The translations under genes and the position numbers were made by a program. This document shows, piece after piece, positions 8,449 to 16,366 of a stretch of 64,000 nucleotides of DNA (positions within the stretch are counted from its first letter, which is position 1; the number at the start of each line of letters is the position of its first letter). Under the pieces are notes generated by a model. That model was not told the origin of the DNA and searched no databases. It worked only from the letters and a program-made list of their open reading frames with translations. Source of the DNA: Streptomyces griseoviridis (GTDB lineage Bacteria; Actinomycetota; Actinomycetes; Streptomycetales; Streptomycetaceae). Location of the stretch: the NCBI GenBank assembly GCA_014649155.1, contig BMSM01000011.1, positions 62,001-126,000 of the forward strand, written 5' to 3'.

Positions 8449-9184
8449 CCGCGTCCTTCGCGTGCTTGGCGTCCTTCGCGCCCTTCGCGGCGGGTACGGA
8501 CGCGTAGGCGCCGGGCCGGTCCAGGACGGTGGCGTGGCCGAAGGGCCAGACGATCCAGTCGGCGCGGCCGACCACGTCGTCCACCGGGACCATGCCGCCG
8601 CCGGGCGAGCCGAGGTGGTCGCGGGAGTCGCTGGAGTCGGCGCGGTGGTCGCCGAGGACGAAGAGGGTGCCGGCCGGCACCACGACGTCGAAGGCGACGG
8701 TGGAGGGGCTGTCGCCCGGGTACAGGAACGCCGACTCGTCCACCGGCCGTCCGTTCACCTGGACCCTCCCCTCGTCGTCGCAGCAGGTCACGTGGTCCCC
8801 TCCGACCCCCACGACCCGTTTGATGTAGTCACCGTCCCCCCAGGTGCCGGTGCCGTCGAACACCACGATGTCGCCCCGCCGCGGTCCGGCACCGAAACGG
8901 TACGCCACCTTGTTCACGACGACCCGGTCGCCGACCCTCAGCCCGCGCTCCATGGAGCCGCTGGGGATGCGGAAGGGCTGGATCACGAAGGCGGAGAGCA
9001 GCAGCAGGAACAGCAGGAGGACCAGCAGGGTCACGGTGATCCAGCCGCCGGGGATCCACGCGGCGACCGCGCCCGGATACGCGGAACGCGACCGTCCCTC
9101 CCGGGGCTCCGGTTCCGGGGGTGACCCGGGGCCGGAGGGGCGGGAGGAGCGGTCGCGCTCCGTCTGCTGTGCTTCGTCGTCCAT
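8441..9184 (-). CDS. sipW: type I signal peptidase SipW
   Basis: First of the four signal peptidase genes, 72 bp downstream of rplS. It is 247 residues long with one membrane segment at about 47-68, catalytic S77 (PSGSM), lysine K122 (DYIKRVVGVGGD) and box E FVLGDHRADSSDSRD. Unlike the other three it ends in a charged Lys/Asp/Ala tail with no second hydrophobic segment, so it probably has a single N-terminal anchor. The ATG at 9184 opens the sipWXY group. Confidence 0.9.
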   Translation of the reverse strand: MDDEAQQTERDRSSRPSGPGSPPEPEPREGRSRSAYPGAVAAWIPGGWITVTLLVLLLFLLLLSAFVIQPFRIPSGSMERGLRVGDRVVVNKVAYRFGAGPRRGDIVVFDGTGTWGDGDYIKRVVGVGGDHVTCCDDEGRVQVNGRPVDESAFLYPGDSPSTVAFDVVVPAGTLFVLGDHRADSSDSRDHLGSPGGGMVPVDDVVGRADWIVWPFGHATVLDRPGAYASVPAAKGAKDAKHAKDADG

Positions 9185-9255
9185 ATCGGAGCCCGATGCT
9201 ATCCGGCTCCGATGTGGATCTCGGCGCGAACCTCGTCGTGAGGTCCCGAGGCGAC

Positions 9256-9606
9256 TCAGCTGTCGCGCTTCTCCTTGATCTTCGCGGCCTTGCCGCGCAG
9301 CTCACGGAGGTAGTACAGCTTGGCGCGACGGACGTCACCGCGGGTGACGAGCTCGATCTTCTCCACGATCGGGGTGTGCACCGGGAAGGTGCGCTCGACG
9401 CCGACGGAGAAGGAGACCTTGCGGACCGTGAAGGTCTCGCGCACGCCGGAGCCCTGGCGGCGGATGACGACGCCCTTGAACTGCTGCACGCGGGAGCGGT
9501 TGCCCTCGATGACGCGGACGTGCACGTTGACCGTGTCGCCCGGGCGGAAGGCGGGGATGTCGCTGCGCAGCGACGCGGCGTCGACGGTGTCGAGCAGGTG
9601 GGACAT
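9256..9606 (-). CDS. rplS: 50S ribosomal protein L19
   Basis: L19 lies at the interface of the two ribosomal subunits. The 116-residue product has the family signature from its first residues (MSHLLDTVDAASLRSDIPAF), then GDTVNVHVRVIEGNRSRVQQ and the C-terminal VRRAKLYYLRELRGKAAKIK. ATG 9606 is chosen over an upstream in-frame start because it matches the L19 N-terminus and follows GAGGAAAG. The gene lies 136 bp downstream of trmD; that gap contains a small CCCCTG/CAGGGG hairpin near 9699-9713. It completes the rpsP-KH-rimM-trmD-rplS order common in bacteria. Confidence 0.97.
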   Translation of the reverse strand: MSHLLDTVDAASLRSDIPAFRPGDTVNVHVRVIEGNRSRVQQFKGVVIRRQGSGVRETFTVRKVSFSVGVERTFPVHTPIVEKIELVTRGDVRRAKLYYLRELRGKAAKIKEKRDS

Positions 9607-9742
9607 TTCGTCTGCTTTCCTCGCTGATGCCACAGGTCATCAGCGGAAACTAGGTGTTCGATGAGTGAGTGCCGTGCGGGCCGGGCGGGCGTCGTCTCCC
9701 CCTGTGGCAGGGGCGCACGCCGGCCGGGCGCACAACAGCCGC

Positions 9743-10576
9743 CTATTCTTCCACGCCGGGTGTCCTGCGCCAAAATCGGCCGTACGGTTTCCCGGCGGGG
9801 TCCGGTTCCCAGCCCAGGATGGAGAGCATCTCCCGGTCCTTCTTGTCGAAGCCCGCGGGGTCCGCGCCCTCGATCAGGTCGGGCCGGTGGGTGGTGGTGC
9901 GCTTGAGGGCCTCGTCGCGGCGCCAGCGGGCGATCCTGCCGTGGTGGCCGCTGAGCAGGACGTCCGGGATCTCGCGTCCGCGCCAGTGCGGGGGCTTGGT
10001 GTAGACGGGGCCTTCGAGGAGGCCGGCCATGGCGCCGGGCGCGAAGGAGTCGTCCCGGTGGGACTCGGCGTTGCCGAGGACGCCGGGCAGCAGCCGGGCG
10101 ACGGCCTCGGTGACGACCAGGACGGCGGCCTCGCCGCCGGCCAGCACGTAGTCGCCGATGGAGACCTCGTAGACGTCCATCCGGGTCGCGTACTCGTCGA
10201 TGACGCGGCGGTCGATGCCCTCGTAGCGGGCGGGGGTGAAGAGGAGCCAGGGGCGCTCGGAGAGGTGGACGGCGAGTTCCTGGGTGAAGGGCCGGCCGCT
10301 GGGCGTGGGCACGATGAGGGCGGGCGCGTGGGAGCCGGTCTCGTAGCCGTCGGCCAGGACGGTGTCCAGCGCCTCGCCCCAGGGATCGGTCTTCATCACC
10401 ATGCCGGGGCCGCCGCCGTAGGGGGTGTCGTCGACGGTGCTGTGCCGGTCGTACGTCCAGGTGCGCAGGTCGTGGACGTGGACGTCGAGCTGTCCGCGGG
10501 ATCGTGCCTTGCCGACCAGGGAGACGTTGAGCGGTTCCAGGTACTCGGGGAAGATCGTGACGACGTCGAGCCTCAT
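9743..10576 (-). CDS. trmD: tRNA (guanine-N1)-methyltransferase TrmD
   Basis: TrmD methylates G37 next to the anticodon, preventing +1 frameshifting. The 277-residue protein has the SPOUT trefoil-knot fold: RLDVVTIFPEYLEPL at the N-terminus, DDTPYGGGPGMVMK, the SAM-binding RYEGIDRRVIDEYATRMDVY and VSIGDYVLAGGEAAVLV. The final segment KPYGRFWRRTPGVEE is normal for actinobacterial TrmD. Its ATG overlaps the rimM stop by one base (TGATG), indicating coupled translation. Confidence 0.97.
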   Translation of the reverse strand: MRLDVVTIFPEYLEPLNVSLVGKARSRGQLDVHVHDLRTWTYDRHSTVDDTPYGGGPGMVMKTDPWGEALDTVLADGYETGSHAPALIVPTPSGRPFTQELAVHLSERPWLLFTPARYEGIDRRVIDEYATRMDVYEVSIGDYVLAGGEAAVLVVTEAVARLLPGVLGNAESHRDDSFAPGAMAGLLEGPVYTKPPHWRGREIPDVLLSGHHGRIARWRRDEALKRTTTHRPDLIEGADPAGFDKKDREMLSILGWEPDPAGKPYGRFWRRTPGVEE

Positions 10577-11121
10577 CAGGCTTCTTCCTCGCGTGCGGAG
10601 GCGATCTCGGCGCGGTCGTCGATCAGTCCGGGCGGCGGGTCGATGACGGCGCGCTGCTGCTCCAGGTCGATCTCGGTGACGATCTCGGAGACGAACGGCA
10701 CGTACACCTCGCTGCCGTCGGGCCGTTCGACGACGAAGAGGTCCTGGGTGGGCAGGTGGGAGATCTCGGTGATCCGGCCGACCTCGGTGCCGTCGGCGAG
10801 GACCACGTCGAGGTCCATCAGCTGGTGGTCGTAGTACTCGTCCTCCTCCTCGGGCAGCTCGTCGGGGTCGACGTCGGCGATGAGGAGGGTGTTGCGCAGT
10901 GCCTCGGCGCCGGTGCGGTCGGTGACGCCCTCGAAGCGCAGCAGGAGCCGGCCGCTGTGGACGCGGCCGGTGGCGATGGTGAGCGGCCCGGTGGCGGCGG
11001 GGTCGGTGGCCAGGACGGCGCCGGGTGCGAGCCGCAGCTCCGGTTCGTCGGTGCGGACCTCCACGGTGACCTCGCCCTTGATGCCATGGGCACGGCCGAT
11101 GCGAGCGACTACCAGCTGCAC
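10576..11121 (-). CDS. rimM: 16S rRNA processing protein RimM
   Basis: RimM binds S19 and assists maturation of the 30S head. The 181-residue protein begins with the diagnostic QLVVARIGRAHGIKGEV and has the PRC-barrel region around YDHQLMDLDVVLADGTEVG, IPF-like VPFVSEIVTEID and DPPPGLID. An acidic insert (DEEEDEYYDH type) near the middle is usual in streptomycetes. The GTG start at 11121 follows a 106-bp gap containing a hairpin at 11175-11208. Confidence 0.95.
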   Translation of the reverse strand: MQLVVARIGRAHGIKGEVTVEVRTDEPELRLAPGAVLATDPAATGPLTIATGRVHSGRLLLRFEGVTDRTGAEALRNTLLIADVDPDELPEEEDEYYDHQLMDLDVVLADGTEVGRITEISHLPTQDLFVVERPDGSEVYVPFVSEIVTEIDLEQQRAVIDPPPGLIDDRAEIASAREEEA

Positions 11122-11174
11122 TGTGCTTGTTCTCCCGATGTCGGATTCGACTGGTGATGGCCGGATACGACTGC

Positions 11175-11208
11175 GGGCCGGGGAGAGCCCAGTGGCCCTC
11201 CCCGGCCC
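11175..11208 (-). terminator. intercistronic hairpin between the KH-domain gene and rimM
   Basis: An 11-bp perfect stem (GGGCCGGGGAG with CTCCCCGGCCC) is extended by a GCC/GGC pair around the loop CAGT. There is no T-run. It could be a partial terminator, an RNA processing site, or a 3'-end stabiliser separating rpsP-KH from rimM-trmD in transcript abundance. Confidence 0.45.
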
Positions 11209-11227
11209 GAGCCGGTGCTGCGTGACG

Positions 11228-11467
11228 TCAGCGGACGTGGTCCACGTCGACGAGGTCGACGCGGATGCCGCGACCGCCGATGGCGCCCACGACGGTGCGC
11301 AGGGCGCGTGCGGTGCGGCCGTTGCGGCCGATCACCTTGCCGAGGTCGTCCGGGTGGACCCGGACCTCGAGCACACGACCGCGACGCAGGGTGCGCGAGG
11401 CCACCTGCACATCGTCGGGGTTGTCGACGATGCCCTTCACGAGGTGCTCGAGAGCCTCCTCGAGCAT
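11228..11467 (-). CDS. khpA: KH-domain RNA-binding protein (KhpA type)
   Basis: A 79-residue single KH-domain protein. The GxxG loop is in LGKVIGRNGRTARALRTVVG, followed by VRVDLVDVDHVR. Proteins of this type (KhpA) act as small RNA-binding cofactors, with KhpB/Jag in several Gram-positive bacteria. It lies 2 bp downstream of the rpsP stop, the standard position for this gene. The symbol is by family, not shown experimentally here. Confidence 0.9.
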   Translation of the reverse strand: MLEEALEHLVKGIVDNPDDVQVASRTLRRGRVLEVRVHPDDLGKVIGRNGRTARALRTVVGAIGGRGIRVDLVDVDHVR

Positions 11468-11469
11468 GC

Positions 11470-11889
11470 TCAGGCCTCGGACGAGGAGGACTCGGCCGCG
11501 GCGTCGTCCTTCTTGTCGGCCTTCTTCTTCTGGGTGATGGCCTCACCCTTGCCCTCGTCGTCGCCACCGAGCGCCTCGAAGGACGGACGGGCCGCCTTCT
11601 CGGCCGGCTGGAGCAGCGGCGCCGGGGCGGGCTCGCCCTTGAACTTCTGCCAGTCGCCGGTCTTCTTCAGGATGGCGAGCACGGGCTCGGTCGGCTGGGC
11701 GCCGACACCGAGCCAGTACGCCACGCGCTCGGCGTCGACCTCCATCACCGACGGGTTGTACGTCGGGTGGTACTTGCCGATCTCCTCGATCGCACGGCCG
11801 TCACGGCGGGTGCGGGAGTCGGCGACGACGATGCGGTAGTGAGGCGAACGGATCTTGCCCAGACGCTTCAGCTTGATCTTGACTGCCAC
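11470..11889 (-). CDS. rpsP: 30S ribosomal protein S16
   Basis: The first gene of the ribosome/tRNA maturation group. Residues 1-85 are the conserved S16 domain (KIKLKRLGKIRSPHYRIVVA, then RDGRAIEEIGKYHPTYNPS). The remaining 50 residues form an Ala/Lys/Glu-rich tail ending SSSSEA, typical of actinobacterial S16 and probably disordered. It starts at GTG 11889. The 201-bp upstream gap must hold its promoter; I could not pick out a convincing -35/-10 pair. Confidence 0.96.
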   Translation of the reverse strand: MAVKIKLKRLGKIRSPHYRIVVADSRTRRDGRAIEEIGKYHPTYNPSVMEVDAERVAYWLGVGAQPTEPVLAILKKTGDWQKFKGEPAPAPLLQPAEKAARPSFEALGGDDEGKGEAITQKKKADKKDDAAAESSSSEA

Positions 11890-12043
11890 GGGAGTGGGTT
11901 CTCCTGGAATTGACGTGGGTTGGGCACGGCGGAGATGCCGCGTGGGGTTGCGGTACCCGAGTGCCCGACGGACGCGTCAGCCGGAGGAGAGAGGGGTCCT
12001 GTGCGGCTGTCGAGTACAGCTAGCCATTGTGCCACACCCCGAG

Positions 12044-12081
12044 GGCCGCTTCCGGCCGGGGGTGCCGGGCCGGAAGCGGCC
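12044..12081 (-). terminator. terminator hairpin after the SprT-like gene
   Basis: A perfect 14-bp stem (GGCCGCTTCCGGCC and its complement) with a 10-nt loop lies 10 bp past the stop of the SprT-like gene and 155 bp before rpsP. Like many streptomycete terminators it lacks a T-run. Confidence 0.7.
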
Positions 12082-12090
12082 GTACGGGGT

Positions 12091-12687
12091 TCAGCCGGCC
12101 GCCGCGCCCACCACCTCCGGGATCCGGAACGGCTTGCCGCAGCCGCCGCACACGATCGGGGCCTGGGCCAGTACGGAGGGGACGACCCGTACGTTGCGCC
12201 CGCAGTCGCAGACCGCCTTGACCCGTACGCCGCCGCCGGAGGAGCCGTGCCGGGCGGCCGGGCCGCGGAAGGTGCGGACGGAGTCGGTCGCGGTCGCCGC
12301 GGTGTGCGCCTTCAGGGCGCGCTGGAGGCGCTCGATGGTCGGGCGGTAGCGGCGCTTGGCGTCGGGAGTCAGCGTGACCAGGGAGAAACCGCTGCTGGGA
12401 TGCGGTTCCTCGGGGTGGTCCAGGCCCAGCTCCTCGGCGATCGCGAGGAATCGCCGGTTGTGGTACCGGCCGGCGCGGGATGTGTCGCGGACGCCGCGCG
12501 CCGCGGCGATGCCGTGGACTGCCTCATGGAGCAGTCGTTCGAAGGAGAGTTCGTGCCCGCAGGCGGACGAGGACTCTCCGATCAGGGACTCGGGGGCGGC
12601 AAGATCGGGCAGCTCGGGGTGGTGCCGCTGAATATCGGCCCACGCCTGCGCCAGCTCTGCGGCGAGAACAGGTGGTGTCGTGCTCAC
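12091..12687 (-). CDS. SprT-like zinc-dependent protein
   Basis: A 198-residue protein with a metalloprotease-type HEAVH motif at residues 54-58 (ERLLHEAVHGIAAARG). A C-terminal zinc-ribbon-like set of cysteines (C160, C162, C180, C183; VCDCGRNV and VCGGCGKPF) fits the SprT-like domain plus zinc ribbon architecture. Eukaryotic SPRTN relatives degrade DNA-protein crosslinks, but the bacterial role is unknown. GTG 12687 has no recognisable ribosome binding site directly upstream, so the start may be leaderless or further in. It is transcribed divergently from the methyltransferase across a 565-bp gap. Confidence 0.78.
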   Translation of the reverse strand: MSTTPPVLAAELAQAWADIQRHHPELPDLAAPESLIGESSSACGHELSFERLLHEAVHGIAAARGVRDTSRAGRYHNRRFLAIAEELGLDHPEEPHPSSGFSLVTLTPDAKRRYRPTIERLQRALKAHTAATATDSVRTFRGPAARHGSSGGGVRVKAVCDCGRNVRVVPSVLAQAPIVCGGCGKPFRIPEVVGAAAG

Positions 12688-13252
12688 GTAATGACAACGA
12701 GCCGAGGTGCCCCTGTGTTCCTATTCCGGGGCATCCCAAATATTTTGCTCGTACCCGTCAGTTTCCGTTGATGCGTCCCGACGAGGGCGGGTGCGCTGAT
12801 CTGCGGAGAAGCCTCACAGCTCACCGCAAGGTGGTGCGTAGGCCACCGTACGTGTCGGCGCGTAGCCCCTGTCCGGGCGCCGGTGTGCGTGGGGTGCGCG
12901 CGGGCGCAAGTGCCCTTTCGGCCGCCCTGCGACGGAGGGGGACGCCACCCCGCAGGCGCGCGACGCACAGGACGTTACCGGGTCGGTGCCCGGCGCCCGG
13001 CACCGCCCCGGCCGCCTCGCCCGGCCCGTGCCCGGTACCGCGCCGGTTACCGGAAGCCGTGCCCGGTACGGGCGCCGGTTACCGGAATGTGAATTCTCGC
13101 CACTTCCCCGGGGATCGGGCCGATCGGGGCCCCCTACCACTGGACGCCACGGCGGGCCGGGAGTTACCTGGCATACGGGGGGAGAGCGAGCGCGACTCAC
13201 GGGGGCGACGCATCGGCACAGCGGCACTACTCGGCGATTGGGGCGCTTACCT
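12688..13252. other. divergent intergenic region with direct repeat
   Basis: This 565-bp gap separates the SprT-like gene from the methyltransferase. An AT-rich stretch at about 12725-12775 is the likely promoter zone of the SprT-like gene. The middle is GC-rich and repetitive, with a 30/31-bp direct repeat at 13026-13055 and 13057-13087 ending in CCGGTTACCGG. No open frame in it has convincing family features. Confidence 0.6.
13026..13087. repeat. 30/31-bp direct repeat, two copies
   Basis: Copies at 13026-13055 and 13057-13087 share CCGTGCCCGGTAC at the left and GCGCCGGTTACCGGAA at the right (the second copy has GGGCGCC in the middle). Each contains the near-palindrome CCGGTTACCGG. The pair lies about 165-225 bp upstream of the methyltransferase start, so it may be a tandem operator. 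Confidence 0.7.
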
Positions 13253-14107
13253 ATGACTCCTACGCTCGTGCGGCAGAACCTGCCTCGCGCGGGTGCGCGA
13301 CCCCGCGTGGAAGGCTCACGCGCGCGTGACTGGTCCGAGATCCAGGAGCGGATGCTCGTACCGCTCTACGAGGCCGTCTACGCACGGCTCGGTGTGGGGC
13401 CCGGCACCCGGTTGCTGGGGCTGGGCTGCGGTTCCGGGCTCGCGCTGCTCATGGCGGCCTCCCGGGGCGCGGTGGTCACCGGTGTGGACACCGGCTGCGC
13501 GGAGCGGCTGGACCTCGCGCGCGAGCGGCTGCTCCCGCGGTCGGGGGACGCGCGGCCGGCCGCGGCGGCCCGGATCGTCGAGGGCTCACCGCGGGATCTG
13601 CGGCACGCGCGCGTACCGGCGTTCGGCCTGGTGACGGTCTTCGAGCCGGTCGGGTGCCGCGCGGGTGACGCGGAGGGCCTGGGTGAGCTGCTCGCCGAGG
13701 CGGTGCCGTTCGCCGGGCGCGGGGCGGCCGTGGTGCTGGCCGGCTGGGGACCGCCGGAGCGGTGCGCCACGACGTCCGTGCTGCGGGTGGCCGCCCGGCT
13801 CGCCGAGCCGCTGCGCGGTCCGCGCGGCTGGCGTCCCGCGCACCGCGACGACCTGGAGGAGGTCGCCGGGCGGGCCGGGCTGCGGCCGGACGGCTCGGGC
13901 CGGGTGGCCTGCCCCTTCGGGTACGCCGACGTGGACAGCGCGGTCCGCGGTCTGCTGTCGACCGGGCTGTTCGACGCGGCCATCGGCGCGACCGACCGGG
14001 CCCAGGTGGACAAGGAGGTCACCGAGGCGCTGCATCCGCACCGGCGGCCGGACGGCACGGTGTGGATGCCGAACGTCTTCCGGTACCTGATCGCGCGCGT
14101 GCCCTGA
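13253..14107 (+). CDS. SAM-dependent methyltransferase
   Basis: A 284-residue class I methyltransferase-like protein. Motif I is LLGLGCGSGLALLMAA at about 54-69, followed by an acidic GVDTGCAERLDLARERL at the expected motif II position. The C-terminal half (LSTGLFDAAIGATDRAQVDK, then GTVWMPNVFRYLIARVP) resembles streptomycete ubiE-like methyltransferases of unknown substrate. I chose ATG 13253 because protein-like sequence begins there; the region upstream is repetitive. Only a weak GGGG lies upstream. It is a plus-strand singleton among minus-strand genes. Confidence 0.8.
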   Translation: MTPTLVRQNLPRAGARPRVEGSRARDWSEIQERMLVPLYEAVYARLGVGPGTRLLGLGCGSGLALLMAASRGAVVTGVDTGCAERLDLARERLLPRSGDARPAAAARIVEGSPRDLRHARVPAFGLVTVFEPVGCRAGDAEGLGELLAEAVPFAGRGAAVVLAGWGPPERCATTSVLRVAARLAEPLRGPRGWRPAHRDDLEEVAGRAGLRPDGSGRVACPFGYADVDSAVRGLLSTGLFDAAIGATDRAQVDKEVTEALHPHRRPDGTVWMPNVFRYLIARVP

Positions 14108-14192
14108 GCCGGGCCGGGCGCACCGCCCCGGGGCGCTCCCGGGCCAGGTCGTGTCCGCGAAGTCCCTCCCGCGATGCCTGGCACGCCCTCTC

Positions 14193-14247
14193 GCCGTGCC
14201 GGACGCAGTCCGGGGCACGCCCGGCGAGGGACTGCCTCCGGCACGGC
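14193..14247. terminator. hairpin between convergent methyltransferase and ftsH genes
   Basis: Arms 14193-14211 and 14229-14247 pair over 19 bp with one mismatch, with a 17-nt loop. It lies between the stops of two converging genes, so it could terminate both transcripts. There is no T-run. Confidence 0.6.
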
Positions 14248-14315
14248 GGGAGCACGCGCCGGACGCCGCGTGAGCCGCCCTCCGGGCGGACGGAGGGACG
14301 TCGCGGACCCGGCGC

Positions 14316-16262
14316 TCAGGGTCGCGGGGTGTCCACGCGGAGCCGGGTGACGCCGGCGATGCGGTAGGCGTCGGCCTCGTCGAGGGTCTCGCCGTCGAGC
14401 AGCGCCCCGGCGAGGGCGTCGAGCCGGCCGCGGTGCTCGCGCAGCTTGCGGCACGCCTCCTCGTAGCAGGCGTCGACGATCCGTCGCATCTCGGCGTCGA
14501 TGGCGTCCAGGGTGCCGGGGGCGGCGGCCAGGCCGTACGCCTGCTGGGCGTCGTCGGGGAGGGCGGAGAGCCGGCCGACCCGTTCGCTCATGCCCCAGCG
14601 GCCGACCATGCCGCGGGCGAGCCGGGTGACCTGTTCGAGGTCGCTCTCGGAGCCGGTGGTGACGACGCCGTAGACGACGTGTTCGGCCGCCATGCCGCCG
14701 AGCGCGCCGATGATGCGGCCGCGCAGGTACTCCTCGGTGTACGCGTACCGGTCGGCGTCCGGGGTGGACAGCGTGACGCCCAGCGCGCGGCCGCGGGGCA
14801 CGATGGTGATCTTGCGGACGGGGTCGGCGCCCGGTTGCAGCATGCCGAGCAGGGCGTGCCCGCTCTCGTGGTAGGCGGTGCGCCGGCGTTCCTCCTCGGG
14901 CATCACCAGGGGGCGTTCCGCGCCGAGCTGCACCTTCTCCAGGGCGTCGGAGAGGTCGGCGGCCGTGACCCGGTCCTGGCGGCGCTTGACGGCGAGCAGG
15001 GCGGCCTCGTTGGCGAGGTTGGCGAGTTCGGCGCCGGTCATGCCCGGGGTGGTGGCGGCGAGCTGTTCGAGGTCGACGTCGTCGGCGAGCGGGATCTCGC
15101 GGGTGTGGATGCGCAGGATGGCCGCCCGGCCGCCCCGGTCGGGCGGGGAGACGGTGACGACGCGGTCGAAGCGGCCGGGGCGGGTCAGTGCGGGGTCGAG
15201 GATGTCGGCGCGGTTGGTGGCGGCGATGACGACGACGCCCTCGGCGCCGGAGAAGCCGTCCATCTCGGTGAGGATCTGGTTGAGGGTCTGTTCGCGTTCG
15301 TCGTGACCGCCGACGCCGGAGCCGCCGGAGCGGGCCCGGCCGATGGTGTCGATCTCGTCGATGAAGATGATCGACGGGGCCACCTTGCGGGCCTCGGCGA
15401 ACAGTTCCCGCACCCGGGAGGCGCCCACGCCGACGATCATCTCGATGAACTCGGAGGCGGAGGCGGAGAAGAACGGCACGCCCGCCTCCCCCGCGACGGC
15501 GCGTGCGAGCAGCGTCTTGCCGGTGCCGGGCGGCCCGGACAGCAGTACGCCGCGGGGCATCTTGGCGCCGAGGCGGCGGTAGGCGTCGGGGTGCTTCAGG
15601 AAGTCGACGACGTCGTTCAGCTCGCCCTCGACCTCGTCGATCCCGGCCACGTCCGCGAAGGTGGTGCGCTGCTTGCCCGGTTCCAGTTCCACCGGTTTCG
15701 GCGGTGCCTTGCGGCCCAGCATGCCGCCCGCGCCGCCGCCCAGCGCGCCCCGCATCCGCCGGGCGATGACCACCCACAGCACGACCAGGAGCAGCATCGG
15801 CGCGAGGGAGATCAGCAGGTTGGCGAGGAAGCTGCGGTGCTGGACGACCGGTTCGGCGGTCACCGTGACACCGTTCTTGGTCAGGTCCGCCCATAGCCGG
15901 TCGTCCGCGAACGTGGGCCGTTCGGTCTGGAACTTGGTGTAGGTCCCGTCGCCCTCGGGGTTGTCCCGGGCCTTCTTGAGCTGGCCCTGGATGGCGTCGC
16001 CCTTGGCGTAGATCTTGCTGACGTTGCCGTCGTCGACCTGCTTGCTGAACTCCGTGTAGGAGATCGTCGGCTCGTCGCCGCCGTCGAAGAAGGACAGTAC
16101 GAGGTTGGCGATGAGGTAGACGACGAGCGCGGTGAGGACCAGGCTCCACCAGCCGCCGCGCGGCCGGCGTCCGCCCGCGGGCGGCCCGGGCTGCTCGTCG
16201 GGCGTGCCCTCGGTGCGCCAGGGCGGCTCGGGGGCCTTGCGCGGCGGAGCGGGATGGGTCAT
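14316..16262 (-). CDS. ftsH: ATP-dependent zinc metalloprotease FtsH
   Basis: A membrane AAA+ protease degrading damaged membrane and selected cytosolic proteins. It is 648 residues: transmembrane segments at about 39-59 and 146-167 flank an extracytoplasmic domain. Walker A is GPPGTGKT (243-250), Walker B IIFIDEID (298-305), and the second region of homology is ATNRADILDPALTRPGRFDR. The zinc site is HESGH at 465-469. It is a second-type FtsH paralogue by position: streptomycetes carry another ftsH beside folE. A strong terminator at 16306-16350 separates it from ffh, so it has its own promoter in a short gap. Confidence 0.95.
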   Translation of the reverse strand: MTHPAPPRKAPEPPWRTEGTPDEQPGPPAGGRRPRGGWWSLVLTALVVYLIANLVLSFFDGGDEPTISYTEFSKQVDDGNVSKIYAKGDAIQGQLKKARDNPEGDGTYTKFQTERPTFADDRLWADLTKNGVTVTAEPVVQHRSFLANLLISLAPMLLLVVLWVVIARRMRGALGGGAGGMLGRKAPPKPVELEPGKQRTTFADVAGIDEVEGELNDVVDFLKHPDAYRRLGAKMPRGVLLSGPPGTGKTLLARAVAGEAGVPFFSASASEFIEMIVGVGASRVRELFAEARKVAPSIIFIDEIDTIGRARSGGSGVGGHDEREQTLNQILTEMDGFSGAEGVVVIAATNRADILDPALTRPGRFDRVVTVSPPDRGGRAAILRIHTREIPLADDVDLEQLAATTPGMTGAELANLANEAALLAVKRRQDRVTAADLSDALEKVQLGAERPLVMPEEERRRTAYHESGHALLGMLQPGADPVRKITIVPRGRALGVTLSTPDADRYAYTEEYLRGRIIGALGGMAAEHVVYGVVTTGSESDLEQVTRLARGMVGRWGMSERVGRLSALPDDAQQAYGLAAAPGTLDAIDAEMRRIVDACYEEACRKLREHRGRLDALAGALLDGETLDEADAYRIAGVTRLRVDTPRP

Positions 16263-16305
16263 ATCCGGACGTTACGACAGGAAGACCACGCCCGCAGTCG
16301 CGTGT

Positions 16306-16350
16306 ACGTCACCGGGGGCGCCCCCGTGCGAGGGGCGCCCCCGGTGACGT
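16306..16350 (-). terminator. terminator of ffh
   Basis: A perfect 19-bp inverted repeat (arms 16306-16324 and 16332-16350) with a 7-nt loop lies 17 bp past the ffh stop. It separates ffh from ftsH. Confidence 0.87.
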
Positions 16351-16366
16351 GCCGACGGGGAATCCG

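Noticed and set aside
12986..13252. A longer start for the methyltransferase
   Set aside because: The added 89 residues are His/Gly/Pro/Arg-rich and encoded by the direct-repeat region. Protein-like sequence starts at 13253.
14433..15896. Gly/Asp-rich plus-strand frame opposite ftsH
   Set aside because: It shadows the well-supported FtsH frame and contains no recognisable motif.
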